Assembly: GCF_025993755.1 (NCBI RefSeq)
Contig: NZ_JAMQHN010000169.1
Span: 1-33,739 of the forward strand
Origin: Thermomonas sp.
Lineage (GTDB): Bacteria; Pseudomonadota; Gammaproteobacteria; Xanthomonadales; Xanthomonadaceae
Direction of reading: 5' to 3'
DNA: 33,739 nucleotides
Below, piece by piece: positions 1 to 7,692 of the stretch; positions within the stretch are counted from its first letter, which is position 1; every line of letters starts with the position of its first letter. A model generated the notes under the pieces. The model saw only the letters and a list, made by a program, of their open reading frames with translations. It had not been told where the DNA came from and searched no databases. The position numbers and the translations under genes were made by a program.

Positions 1-186
1 AGCGGCGCCGAGCCGGCGATGGTCGACGTGGCGTTGACGTTTTCGCTCGCGGGCGGGCTGGCCCTGGGCCAGGCCCCGGAAAACTGCTTTGATGCAACCA
101 CCACCCAGGCGCTGGTCGCGCGCGGTGGCGAATCGCGCAGCCTGGTCATCATGGCGCGCCAACTTCTGGAACGCTGGTCACCCTGA
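1..186 (+). CDS. C-terminus of a probable CheB-type chemotaxis methylesterase (partial)
   Basis: An open frame enters at base 1 and stops at TGA 184-186, giving the last 61 residues of a protein whose start lies outside the window. The tail contains a segment GGLALGQAPENCFD followed by an Ala/Gly-rich stretch and a terminal helix. This resembles the end of CheB-like methylesterase domains, where a 'GG..laQ.p..c..' strand precedes the last helices. It sits 8 bp upstream of a CheW-domain gene, as chpB precedes chpC in type IV pilus chemotaxis clusters. The catalytic residues lie upstream of the window and cannot be checked, so the family call rests on weak tail similarity and context. Confidence 0.45.
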   Translation, partial: SGAEPAMVDVALTFSLAGGLALGQAPENCFDATTTQALVARGGESRSLVIMARQLLERWSP

Positions 187-194
187 GGTTTCCC

Positions 195-665
195 ATGGCC
201 GATATTTCCCACATCATTCGAGGCGTGCTGATCCAGGTGGCGGGGGCACGCCTGCTGCTGCCCAACGCGGCGATCGCCGAGGTGTTGTCCTACGCGCCGC
301 CCGATCCGATCGACGGTGCGCCGGACTGGCTGCTTGGCCGCATCCGCTGGCGCGGCTGGGCGCTGCCTCTGATTGCGTTCTCGCGGTTTTCCGGCATTGC
401 CGAGGAGCAGGGCGGACTGGGCAGCAAGGTCATCGTGCTCAAGGCGCTGGGTGGCGATACCAAGCACCCGTATTTCGCGGTGCTGACCCAGGGCTTCCCG
501 CGGCTGGTGACGGTGACCGATGCGGCGTTGGCGCGGCTGGACGCGGGTGAGGAAATGCCCGACGGCGTCCTGTCCCGGGTGCGGTTGAACGAGGATGAAG
601 CCTTGGTGCCGGATCTGGAAGATCTGGAAACCAGCTTGCGCGAGGCGCTGGACCTGGTGGCCTGA
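195..665 (+). CDS. CheW-domain chemotaxis coupling protein (ChpC-like)
   Basis: This 156-residue protein is the length of a single CheW/SH3-like domain. CheW proteins bridge receptors to the CheA kinase in the cytoplasm. Visible features are an N-terminal strand with LLLPNAAIAEV (the 'lPi..V.EV' pattern), the segment DWLLGRIRWRGWALPLI (compare 'p.yv.GvinlRG.viPvv') and a Val-rich strand KVIVLKAL. The start at 195 follows a GAGG Shine-Dalgarno-like sequence at 185-188. The preceding gene is probably a CheB-like methylesterase, so this looks like the end of a pilus (Pil-Chp) chemotaxis cluster. The family call is good; the specific name ChpC is inferred from context. Confidence 0.8.
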   Translation: MADISHIIRGVLIQVAGARLLLPNAAIAEVLSYAPPDPIDGAPDWLLGRIRWRGWALPLIAFSRFSGIAEEQGGLGSKVIVLKALGGDTKHPYFAVLTQGFPRLVTVTDAALARLDAGEEMPDGVLSRVRLNEDEALVPDLEDLETSLREALDLVA

Positions 666-733
666 ATCGGTACGGGTTGCGACGGTGGCCCGAGGCGGTG
701 CTTCGAAAGCCGTTCTGGACTTTTCAGCGCCGT

Positions 734-1465
734 CTAACCCAGATCTCCCGCAAGCGCCTGCAGCGCGGCGATCGCCGCGATGCCGGCGGTTTCCGTACGA
801 AGCACGCGCGGGCCGAGCCGCAGGCCGCAGAAGCCGGCTTCGCGCAGTTGCTCCAGATCGCGCGGAGACCAACCGCCTTCCGGGCCGATCGCCAGCGTGG
901 AGGCAGTGGATAGCGTCGAAGCGACCGACTTGATCGATGCGGCAGATGCCGGGTCGAGAATGAAGCCGGTTCCGTCGCATCGCCGGGTTGCCGATGCCAG
1001 CGGCTGCGTCGGCAGCAGTTCGGGCAGCACGGCGCGCCCGCTCTGCTCGCACGCGGAAATGGCGATCTCCTGCCAGTGGGCATGGCGTTTGTGGGCGCGA
1101 GCCTCGTCCAGCCGGACATCGCTGCGTTCGCTGGCCACCGGCAGGATTCGCGCGACGCCCAGTTCGGTCGCTTTCTGCACGATCCAGTCCATCTTCTCGC
1201 CGCGGGCGATGCCCTGCAGCAAGGTGATGCGCAGGGGAGATTCGTTGTCGATGCGCCGGCGCGCGGTGATTTCGGCCTGCGTCTCGCGCTTGCCGATCGC
1301 GACGATACGCGCGTCGTGGTCGTGGCCGTCGCCGTTGAACAGCATGCAGGCGTCTCCCTCGCGCAGACGCAAAACGCGGATCAGGTGCTGCGCCGCGGAT
1401 TCGGGCAGGATCACCGTCGTGCCGACGTCCAGCGGCTGGTCGAGGTAGCAGCGGGTCAGGCGCAT
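734..1465 (-). CDS. rsmE: 16S rRNA (uracil-1498-N3)-methyltransferase RsmE
   Basis: RsmE is a SPOUT-class enzyme that methylates N3 of U1498 of 16S rRNA using S-adenosylmethionine. The 243-residue product begins MRLTRCYLDQ, with the N-terminal PUA-like domain over roughly 1-75. The C-terminal trefoil-knot domain shows GPEGGWSPRDLEQL and LGPRVLRTETAGIAA, the RsmE SAM-binding signatures, and SERSDVRL precedes the knot. The start at 1465 is preferred because GGAGG lies 7 bases upstream and the family begins with this sequence; a longer in-frame start at 1501 adds 12 unconserved residues. The start overlaps the last 10 bases of bioA, implying translational coupling. Confidence 0.95.
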   Translation of the reverse strand: MRLTRCYLDQPLDVGTTVILPESAAQHLIRVLRLREGDACMLFNGDGHDHDARIVAIGKRETQAEITARRRIDNESPLRITLLQGIARGEKMDWIVQKATELGVARILPVASERSDVRLDEARAHKRHAHWQEIAISACEQSGRAVLPELLPTQPLASATRRCDGTGFILDPASAASIKSVASTLSTASTLAIGPEGGWSPRDLEQLREAGFCGLRLGPRVLRTETAGIAAIAALQALAGDLG

Positions 1466-2898
1466 CGTCGTGCCTCCTCCAGTGCGGCAAGGGTGGCGCA
1501 TTGCAGCAGCGCAAGTTGCGCCTGATCGATGCAGTAGGGCGGCATCCAGTACAGCACGTCGCCCAGCGGCCGCAGCAGGACGCCGTGTTCGAGCGCGGCG
1601 CGATACATGCGCAGGCCGCGACGTCCCGCGATCTCGGTTGCGTGGCCGTCCTCGTTGTTGTCCGGCTCGGGCGAAAGCTCGACGGCGAGGATCATCCCGG
1701 TCTGGCGCACCTCGACCACCAGCGGGTGGTCGGCCAGCGGTGCGGCCAGTTCGGCCATGCGTGCGGCGGTGGCGCGGTTGCGTTCAAGCACGCCATCGTT
1801 TTCGAAAATCCGCAGCGACGCCAGCGCGGCGGCGCAGGCCAGCGGGTTCCCGCTGTAGCTGTGCGAGTGCAGGAAGGCGCGTTCGCGCGAGTCGTCGAGG
1901 AAGCCGTCGTAGACTGCCTGCGTCGTCAGCACCGCGCACAGGGGCAGGAAGCCGCCGGTCAGGCCTTTCGACAGGCACAGCAGGTCGGGCTGGATGCCCG
2001 GCTTGCCGTTGGCCGTGGCCGCGGGCGCCTGTTCGCAGGCGAACAAGGTGCCGGTGCGCCCGAAGCCGACCGCGATCTCGTCGGCGATCAGGAAGATGCC
2101 GTGGGCATCGCACAGTTCGCGTGCGCGGCGCAGGTACGCGGGATGGTGCATGCGCATCCCGCCCGCGCACTGCACCAGCGGTTCAAGGATGAAGGCGCAA
2201 ATTTCGCCGGAATGCGATTCAAACAGCCGTTGCAGCGCATCGCCGGCGGCGTTGGCACGCTGCTCGGCGGAATCCGGATCGGTGGCGCCGAAGGCGTCGG
2301 GCGACGGCGCGAACAGCGCTTCGGGCAGCAACGACCCGTAGACGCGCCGGTACAGCGGCAGGTCGCCCACCGCCAGCGCGCCGAGGGTTTCGCCGTGGTA
2401 GCTGCCGGTCAGGGCGATGAATCGGGTCCGGCCGTATTCGCCGCGATTGTGGAACCAGTGGAAGGCCATCTTCAGCGCGACCTCGACCCCGGAGGAGCCA
2501 TTGTCGGCGTAGAACACCTTGGCCAGGGGCGCGCGGCCCGCCTGTCGTGGTGCGATCTCCAGCAGGCGTTCGGCCAGTTCGATGGCGGGTTCGTGGGTGC
2601 AGCCGGCGAGGATGACCTGCTCCAGCGTTTGCGTCTGGCGGGCGATGGCGTGGGCGATCCGCGGCTCGGCGTGGCCGTGCAGGTTGGTCCACCAGCTGCT
2701 CACCGCGTCCAGCACGCGCCGGCCGTCGTGGCCGATCAGCCAGGCGCCCTCGCCGCGGGCCACCGTCAGCAACGGCAGCGCGGCGGATTCGTCCTGCGCC
2801 GTTTTCGCCATGCCGATGCCGTGTTCGCGCATCTGGGTGCACGGATGCCAGAGCACTTCGAGGTCGCGTGCGCGCCAGCGCCGCGCGACCGTTATCAT
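1456..2898 (-). CDS. bioA: Adenosylmethionine-8-amino-7-oxononanoate aminotransferase BioA
   Basis: BioA is a PLP enzyme of biotin synthesis that moves the amino group of S-adenosylmethionine to KAPA, forming DAPA. The N-terminus has LWHPCTQM, the BioA signature that separates it from other class III aminotransferases. Also visible are SSWWTNLHGH, the cofactor segment DNGSSGVEVALKMA, DEIAVGFGRTG, and the PLP lysine in LCLSKGLTGGFLP. At about 480 residues it is longer than E. coli BioA (429), partly through an acidic insert EPDNNEDGH near the C-terminus. The start could be 2898 or 2922. The shorter form is chosen because a GATAAT-like -10 element (2934-2929, minus strand) would place transcription start near 2922. 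The remaining bio genes are not in the window. Confidence 0.95.
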   Translation of the reverse strand: MITVARRWRARDLEVLWHPCTQMREHGIGMAKTAQDESAALPLLTVARGEGAWLIGHDGRRVLDAVSSWWTNLHGHAEPRIAHAIARQTQTLEQVILAGCTHEPAIELAERLLEIAPRQAGRAPLAKVFYADNGSSGVEVALKMAFHWFHNRGEYGRTRFIALTGSYHGETLGALAVGDLPLYRRVYGSLLPEALFAPSPDAFGATDPDSAEQRANAAGDALQRLFESHSGEICAFILEPLVQCAGGMRMHHPAYLRRARELCDAHGIFLIADEIAVGFGRTGTLFACEQAPAATANGKPGIQPDLLCLSKGLTGGFLPLCAVLTTQAVYDGFLDDSRERAFLHSHSYSGNPLACAAALASLRIFENDGVLERNRATAARMAELAAPLADHPLVVEVRQTGMILAVELSPEPDNNEDGHATEIAGRRGLRMYRAALEHGVLLRPLGDVLYWMPPYCIDQAQLALLQCATLAALEEARRCA

Positions 2899-2951
2899 GT
2901 CGCCATCGTGATGCCCTTTCATTCGTCCATTATCGCCGCCGGGGCGGCCGC

Positions 2952-3506
2952 ATGAGCCGCCGCCTGCCGGTCATCCACGGAATCACCGAACACGACGCCG
3001 GGCCGTACCGGATGGAGCGGCTCGACCTCGAATTCGGCAACGGCGAGCGCCGGCTCTACGAGCGCCTGCACGGGCGCGGCCACGGCGCGGTCGCGGTGGT
3101 GCCGATGCTGGACGCGGAAACGGTGCTGCTGATCCGCGAGTACGCGGCCGGGGTGCACCGCTACGAGCTCGGCCTGGTCAAGGGCCGGATCGACGCCGGC
3201 GAGACTCCCGAGCAGGCGGCCAACCGCGAGCTGATGGAGGAAGCGGGCTATGGCGCACGCGACGTTCGGGTGCTGCGCGGGCTGACGCTCGCGCCGACCT
3301 ACATGAGCCACCAGACCCATCTGGTGCTGGCGCGCGACCTGTACCCGCAGCGCCTGGCCGGCGACGAACCCGAGCTGCCGGAAGTGGTGCCGTGGAAGCT
3401 GGCAGACCTGGGGCAGTTGATCCTGCAGGAGGATTTCTCCGAAGGCCGCACGATCGCCGGCTTGTTCATCGTCCGTGAGTGGCTGCAACGACATGATGGT
3501 CGATGA
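2952..3506 (+). CDS. nudE: ADP compounds hydrolase NudE (NUDIX)
   Basis: NudE cleaves ADP-ribose, NADH and Ap3A-like compounds into nucleoside monophosphates. This 184-residue protein matches the E. coli length (186). A complete NUDIX box runs from G78 to about Y100 (GRIDAGE, then RELMEEAGY), fitting GX5EX7REUXEEXGU. The upstream YELGLVKG and downstream LAPTYMSHQTHLVLA are typical of the NudE/ADP-ribose pyrophosphatase branch. The start at 2952 is chosen over one at 2868 because the extra 28 residues are Arg-rich and run into the divergent bioA leader. The 3' end overlaps cysQ, a pairing also found in other gammaproteobacteria. Confidence 0.92.
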   Translation: MSRRLPVIHGITEHDAGPYRMERLDLEFGNGERRLYERLHGRGHGAVAVVPMLDAETVLLIREYAAGVHRYELGLVKGRIDAGETPEQAANRELMEEAGYGARDVRVLRGLTLAPTYMSHQTHLVLARDLYPQRLAGDEPELPEVVPWKLADLGQLILQEDFSEGRTIAGLFIVREWLQRHDGR

Positions 3507-4284
3507 TGCATTGCGCGATGGCGTGATCGCGCTGGCGCACCGCGCCGCTGCCGAGATCCTTGCCGTTTACGAGGGCGAGTTCGCGGTTCGCGAAAAAGAC
3601 GACCGTTCGCCGCTGACCGCCGCCGACATGGCCTCGCACCGCTGCATCGTGGCCGGACTGGCGGCACTGACGCCGCAGGTTCCGGTGCTGTCGGAGGAAT
3701 CGAAGGACACCGACATTGACCAGCGCCGGCAGTGGCGCACTTTCTGGCTGGTCGATCCGCTCGACGGCACCCGCGAGTTCATCAAGCGCAACGGCGAATT
3801 CACCGTCAACATCGCGCTGGTCGAAGACGGCGTGGCGACGTTCGGCGTGATCCAGCAGCCGACCACGGGCGCGCTCTGGCACGGCGTGCCGGGTCGGGGC
3901 GCGTTTCGACGCGAACACGGGACCGACGTCCCCGTCCACGCGCGCATTCCCGCCAGCATGCCCTTGCGCGTCGCCGCCAGCCGGTCGCATCGCGATGGCC
4001 GCACGCAGGCGATCATCGACACCCTGCCGGATTGCGAAGTGCTCGGCTGCGGTTCGTCGCTGAAATTCTGCAGGATTGCCGAGGGTGCGATCGACCTGTA
4101 CCCGCGCTTCGGACCGACCAGCGAGTGGGATACCGCCGCCGGACAGGCCATCCTGGAGGCGGCGGGTGGCGCGGTGCTCGATCCGCGGCGCCGACCGTTC
4201 CGCTACAACCAGCGCGACACCCTGCTCAACGGCGATTTCGTCGCGCTGGGCGACCGCGCGCTGCTGTCGAGGCTGCCGGCATGA
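3493..4284 (+). CDS. cysQ: 3'(2'),5'-bisphosphate nucleotidase CysQ
   Basis: CysQ hydrolyses 3'-phosphoadenosine 5'-phosphate (PAP) to AMP, removing an inhibitory by-product of sulfate assimilation. It belongs to the Mg-dependent, Li-sensitive inositol-monophosphatase superfamily. The 263-residue protein shows the family metal motifs: DRSPLTAAD near 37-45, EES near 68-70, WLVDPLDGTREF near 85-95, and GPTSEWDTAAGQAILEAAGG toward the C-terminus. The start overlaps the end of nudE by 14 bases; ATG 3493 and ATG 3496 are adjacent and both possible. The stop overlaps the mazG ATG (ATGA), so nudE-cysQ-mazG are probably co-translated. Confidence 0.95.
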   Translation: MMVDDALRDGVIALAHRAAAEILAVYEGEFAVREKDDRSPLTAADMASHRCIVAGLAALTPQVPVLSEESKDTDIDQRRQWRTFWLVDPLDGTREFIKRNGEFTVNIALVEDGVATFGVIQQPTTGALWHGVPGRGAFRREHGTDVPVHARIPASMPLRVAASRSHRDGRTQAIIDTLPDCEVLGCGSSLKFCRIAEGAIDLYPRFGPTSEWDTAAGQAILEAAGGAVLDPRRRPFRYNQRDTLLNGDFVALGDRALLSRLPA

Positions 4285-5099
4285 TCGGCCAGCGCACGAT
4301 CGACGACCTGCTGGAAATCATGTCCGCGCTGCGCGACCCGAAAGGCGGCTGTCCGTGGGACAAGGAGCAGACCTTCGCCACGATCGCGCCCTACACCATC
4401 GAGGAAGCCTACGAGGTCGCCGATGCGATCGACCGCGGCGACATGGCCGATCTCAGGGACGAACTGGGCGACCTGCTGCTGCAGGTGGTGTTCCACGCCC
4501 GGATGGCGCAGGAGGTCGGCGCGTTCGCCTTCGCCGATGTGGTCGAGGCGATCTGCGACAAGATGACCCGCCGGCATCCGCACGTGTTCGGCGACGCCAG
4601 TTTCGAGGACGCCGAGGCCCAGCTGGCCGACTGGGAGGCGCGCAAGCGCGCCGAACGCATGGCCCGGGGCGAGTCCGATGCATCGGCGCTGGCCGGGATC
4701 GCCCGCGGCCTGCCCGAGTGGCAGCGCGCCGTGAAGCTCCAGCACAAGGCGGCCAAGGTCGGCTTCGACTGGCCCGGCCCCGATCCGGTGCTGGACAAGC
4801 TGGCCGAGGAAATCGATGAGGTCCGCGCCGAATTCGACGCAGTGGCCGCCATGTCGGACGATGCCGCCGCCCGCGACCGGCTGGAAGATGAAATCGGCGA
4901 CGTGCTGTTTGTCTGCGCCAACCTCGCCCGTCACGCCAAGGTGGATTTCGGCGCCGCCCTGCGCCGCGCCAACCGCAAGTTCGAACGCCGGTTCCGGGCG
5001 ATGGAGGCGCTGGCGGAAGCCGACGGTGGCCTCGTCGGGAAATCGCTGGACGTGCAGGATCGCTACTGGGCGCGCGTCAAACTGGCCGAGAAATCCTGA
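4281..5099 (+). CDS. mazG: Nucleoside triphosphate pyrophosphohydrolase MazG
   Basis: MazG hydrolyses NTPs and dNTPs to monophosphates and pyrophosphate, clearing aberrant nucleotides and in E. coli affecting ppGpp levels. The 272-residue product has the two-domain layout of E. coli MazG (263). The N-terminal domain shows CPWDKEQTF, TIEEAYEV and ELGDLLLQVVFHARMA (the EExxE...ExxD metal site). The second repeat shows KLAEEIDEVRAE and DEIGDVLFVCANLARH. ATG 4281 overlaps the cysQ stop as ATGA and is followed by IGQRTIDDLLEIM, the usual family N-terminus. It is the third gene of a tightly linked nucleotide clean-up operon. Confidence 0.96.
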   Translation: MIGQRTIDDLLEIMSALRDPKGGCPWDKEQTFATIAPYTIEEAYEVADAIDRGDMADLRDELGDLLLQVVFHARMAQEVGAFAFADVVEAICDKMTRRHPHVFGDASFEDAEAQLADWEARKRAERMARGESDASALAGIARGLPEWQRAVKLQHKAAKVGFDWPGPDPVLDKLAEEIDEVRAEFDAVAAMSDDAAARDRLEDEIGDVLFVCANLARHAKVDFGAALRRANRKFERRFRAMEALAEADGGLVGKSLDVQDRYWARVKLAEKS

Positions 5100-5119
5100 T
5101 TGCAGGAGGAGGGGGATCG

Positions 5120-5422
5120 ATGTCGCGCTTCGCCAGTTTTCGCGAGTTCTATCCGTTCTATCTCGGCGAGCACCGCAACCGCACCTGCCGTCGGCTGCAC
5201 TTCGTCGGCACCAGTCTTTCGATCGGCTTCATCGTGCTGACGATCAGGTCGATGAATCCCTGGTGGCTGCTGGCGGCGCTGGCTTCCGGCTACGCCTTCG
5301 CCTGGGTCGGGCATTTCTTCTTCGAGAAGAATCGCCCGGCCACGTTCAGGCATCCGCTGTATTCGTTCGCCGGCGACTGGGTGATGTATCGGGACATCCT
5401 GATCGGCAGGATTCCGTTCTAG
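5120..5422 (+). CDS. DUF962 / Mpo1-like small membrane protein
   Basis: This 100-residue protein has two predicted hydrophobic segments (about 31-44 and 48-63). It carries the DUF962 signatures: FYLGEHRNRTCRRLHFVGT near the N-terminus and WVGHFFFEKNRPATF followed by HPLYSFAGD. The conserved histidines and Glu-Lys-Asn-Arg-Pro motif match yeast Mpo1, a 2-hydroxy fatty-acid dioxygenase. That activity is proposed only by homology; the bacterial members are mostly uncharacterised. The start at 5120 is supported by a strong AGGAGGGGG ribosome-binding site 5 bases upstream. It lies 20 bp after mazG and may be the last gene of that transcript. Confidence 0.85.
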   Translation: MSRFASFREFYPFYLGEHRNRTCRRLHFVGTSLSIGFIVLTIRSMNPWWLLAALASGYAFAWVGHFFFEKNRPATFRHPLYSFAGDWVMYRDILIGRIPF

Positions 5423-5428
5423 CGTTGC

Positions 5429-5446
5429 CATGCAGGCGCCTGCATG
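5429..5446. repeat. 18-bp perfect palindrome in a convergent gap
   Basis: The sequence CATGCAGGC followed directly by its reverse complement GCCTGCATG lies in the 54-bp space between the converging DUF962 and DUF486 genes. No T-run follows on either strand, so it is not a textbook intrinsic terminator. It could still form a cruciform or RNA hairpin that ends or protects both transcripts. Confidence 0.5.
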
Positions 5447-5476
5447 CAGGCTGTGGATGCCTGGGCAATCCTGCCG

Positions 5477-5815
5477 TCACTCCCGGAAGATCAACCACGC
5501 CGCCACGGCGATCAACGCGAAGCCGGCCCAGTGGTTCCACTTCAGCGGCTGACCCAGATACCACGCCGAGAACCCGGCGAACACCAGCAGGGTGATGACC
5601 TCCTGCATGCCCTTGAGCTGAGGCGCCGTGAATACACTGCTGCCGATCCGGTTGGCGGGAACCATCAGCGTGTATTCGAAGAAGGCGATGCACCAACTGA
5701 GCAGGATGACCTTGGGCAACGCAACCTCGCGGTATTTCAGGTGGCCGTACCAGGCGAAGGTCATGAACACGTTGGAGCAGACCAGCAGCAGCGGGGTCAA
5801 CAGGCGGGCGGGCAT
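5477..5815 (-). CDS. DUF486 / DMT-superfamily small membrane protein
   Basis: This 112-residue protein has four hydrophobic segments, the usual size and topology of the DUF486 family, which is distantly related to small multidrug-resistance transporters. Recognisable signatures are SNVFMTFAWYGHLK, WCIAFFEYTLMVPANRIG and TLLVFAGFSAWYLG. No substrate can be assigned. The start at 5815 is chosen over 5857 because GAGGA lies about 8 bases upstream and the family begins near this point; the 14 residues before it are polar and not membrane-like. It is transcribed divergently from the OmpR-type regulator at 5915. Confidence 0.85.
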   Translation of the reverse strand: MPARLLTPLLLVCSNVFMTFAWYGHLKYREVALPKVILLSWCIAFFEYTLMVPANRIGSSVFTAPQLKGMQEVITLLVFAGFSAWYLGQPLKWNHWAGFALIAVAAWLIFRE

Positions 5816-5832
5816 GCAAGGATCCTCGTAGT

Positions 5833-5872
5833 GGCGGTCGATGGCGGCGTTCTTCACGCGGATTCGACCGCC
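5833..5872. promoter_or_regulatory. Inverted repeat between divergent DUF486 and regulator genes
   Basis: GGCGGTCGA (5833-5841) and its exact reverse complement TCGACCGCC (5864-5872) flank a 22-bp spacer in the 99-bp divergent region. A second pair, TTGCGCC (5884-5890) and GGCGCAA (5897-5903), lies just before the regulator start at 5915. They could be operator half-sites or a 5' leader hairpin. No -10/-35 pair stands out. A match by chance in GC-rich DNA is possible. Confidence 0.3.
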
Positions 5873-5914
5873 AGGGCGTCATCTTGCGCCCATCAAGGCG
5901 CAACGGGTGGTCGC

Positions 5915-6616
5915 ATGAACGAAGGCGGACAATCGGGGCTGGTGCTCATCATCGAGGACAACCGGAACATCTCCGAGATGGTCGGCGAATTCCTCGAGGG
6001 CCGCGGCTTCGAAGTGGACTACGCTGCCGACGGGCTTGATGGCTACCGGCTGGCGGCCGAGAACACCTATGACGCCATCGTGCTCGACCTGATGCTGCCG
6101 CGGCTGGACGGTGTCGAGGTCTGCAAGCGTCTGCGCAGCGAGGCGCGCAAGGCCACCCCGATCCTGATGCTGACCGCACGCGACACCCTGGACGACAAGC
6201 TGACCGGGCTGTCCTCGGGGGCCGACGATTACCTGACAAAACCATTTGCGATCCGCGAACTGGAGGCGCGCCTGCACGCCCTGATCCGTCGCGATCGCCG
6301 CCAGATCGGCGCCGAGTCGCTGCGGGTGGGCGACCTTGAGCTGGATCCGGGCGCGCTGCGCGCCACCCGCGCAGGCGTCGAACTGCAGCTGTCGCCGATC
6401 GGGCTGCGGCTGCTGTCGATCCTGATGCGCGAATCCCCCCGGGTGGTGAGCCGACAGGAAATCGAGCGCGAGATCTGGGGCGACGACCTGCCCGATTCGG
6501 ACACCTTGCGCAGCCATCTCTACAACCTGCGCAAGGTGATGGACAAGCCGTTCGACCGTCCGTTGCTGCACACCGTGCAGAGCGCAGGCTATCGCATCGC
6601 CGATCTGGCTGCCTAG
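5915..6616 (+). CDS. OmpR-family two-component response regulator
   Basis: This 233-residue regulator has an N-terminal receiver domain (about 9-120) with the acidic pair ED (14-15), phospho-acceptor D58 in IVLDLMLP, T87 in MLTARD and K109 in LTKPF. The C-terminal winged-helix domain (about 135-230) carries the OmpR features LSPIGLRLL, EIWGDD, LRSHLYNLRKVMDKP and VQSAGYRI. It would bind DNA as a dimer on phosphorylation by the kinase encoded 6 bp downstream. The start at 5915 begins MNEGGQSG, just ahead of the first receiver strand. Homologues include ColR/CopR-type regulators, but the specific signal cannot be read from the sequence. Its likely targets are the adjacent efflux genes. Confidence 0.93.
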   Translation: MNEGGQSGLVLIIEDNRNISEMVGEFLEGRGFEVDYAADGLDGYRLAAENTYDAIVLDLMLPRLDGVEVCKRLRSEARKATPILMLTARDTLDDKLTGLSSGADDYLTKPFAIRELEARLHALIRRDRRQIGAESLRVGDLELDPGALRATRAGVELQLSPIGLRLLSILMRESPRVVSRQEIEREIWGDDLPDSDTLRSHLYNLRKVMDKPFDRPLLHTVQSAGYRIADLAA

Positions 6617-6622
6617 CTCGCG

Positions 6623-7684
6623 GTGCCCGTCGTGACGACCTGGCAATACCGCGTTCGCAGGATCTTCCTGCTGCAGCTGGCGCTGGTGAGCGGCGTTGCC
6701 GCCTGCGGTCTTGCGGCCTTGGCGTGGTATGGCGATGCGGCGCATACGTGGTTGCCCTCCGCGGTGTTTTTCATCGCTGCGCTGGTCATGCTGGCGATCC
6801 TCTGGATCGGCGATCGCGCCGCCCGCCGCGCGATCGCGCCGGTGTGCTGGATATTGCGCGAGGTCGGCTCCTGGGATCCGCGTCGTCCCGATCCCGATGC
6901 GCTGGCTCCCGAACGGCTGCCGGAGGGCGTTCGCGACGACGTCCGTACGCTGGCCGATGCCCTGTACGGCTTCGGGAACCGCCTGCGCGAGCACGCCGTG
7001 CGCGAACGCGAGTTCACGCGGGCGGCCAGCCATGAACTGCGGACCCCGTTGACCGTGATCCGGGTAGCCGCGGATCTGATAGAGCACGATGAAGCCCTGT
7101 CCGATGCGTCGAGGCGTTCGCTGGAACGAATCCAGTCCTCGGTCGTCGGGATGGAGGCGATCATCGATGCCCTGCTGCTGCTGGCGCGCAGCGAGGAAGT
7201 GGAGCCCGAGGCCGAGGATTTCGCCGCCGGCGATGTGGTGGAGCGGGAACTGGCGCGGGTCCGCCCGCTGGCCGATGCAAAGGGTCTGACATTGTTGCTG
7301 GAACGCGACGGCGACCGCGAACTGCACGCACCGCCGCGGATGCTCCAGATCGTGGTCGGACGCCTGCTCGACAACGCGATCCGCTACACCCGGGAAGGCG
7401 AAGTCCGGGTTCGCCTGCTGCCTGACCGCCTGCAGGTGTGCGACAGCGGCATCGGCATGGACGCGGCGACGCTGGAACACGCGATCGAGCCGTTCTACTG
7501 TGGCTCCGGGCCTTGCGATGCCTCCGGGCCGGGATTGGGCCTGACCATTGCCCATCGGCTCGCCGAACGCTGCGGCTGGGCACTGGGGCTGGAAAGCGCG
7601 GCCGGACGCGGTACCTGCGCCAGCGTGGTGTTCCACCCCGAGCAGGCGCCTGGGGCCGCCTCGGAGGGTTCGGCCAACGCGTGA
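6623..7684 (+). CDS. Sensor histidine kinase with a minimal two-helix sensor
   Basis: This 353-residue inner-membrane kinase is the partner of the regulator upstream. It has TM1 (about 14-36), a periplasmic loop of only about ten residues and TM2 (about 45-64). A HAMP-like linker follows, then the H-box ASHELRTPLTVIR with phospho-acceptor H137. The catalytic domain has the N-box RLLDNAIRYT (N251), the G1 box CDSGIGMD (about 273-280) and the G2 box GPGLGLTIAHRL. Translation appears to start at GTG 6623, or at a second GTG at 6632; no clear Shine-Dalgarno is visible. Having almost no extracytoplasmic domain, it resembles intramembrane-sensing kinases linked to ABC transporters, which fits the MacAB-like genes downstream. 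Confidence 0.92.
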   Translation: MPVVTTWQYRVRRIFLLQLALVSGVAACGLAALAWYGDAAHTWLPSAVFFIAALVMLAILWIGDRAARRAIAPVCWILREVGSWDPRRPDPDALAPERLPEGVRDDVRTLADALYGFGNRLREHAVREREFTRAASHELRTPLTVIRVAADLIEHDEALSDASRRSLERIQSSVVGMEAIIDALLLLARSEEVEPEAEDFAAGDVVERELARVRPLADAKGLTLLLERDGDRELHAPPRMLQIVVGRLLDNAIRYTREGEVRVRLLPDRLQVCDSGIGMDAATLEHAIEPFYCGSGPCDASGPGLGLTIAHRLAERCGWALGLESAAGRGTCASVVFHPEQAPGAASEGSANA

Positions 7685-7692
7685 CGCCGCCT

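Noticed and set aside
1501-2955. 484-codon open frame on the plus strand opposite bioA
   Set aside because: It is an antisense shadow of bioA produced by GC-rich codon bias: low-complexity Gln/Arg/Ala composition and no recognisable domain.
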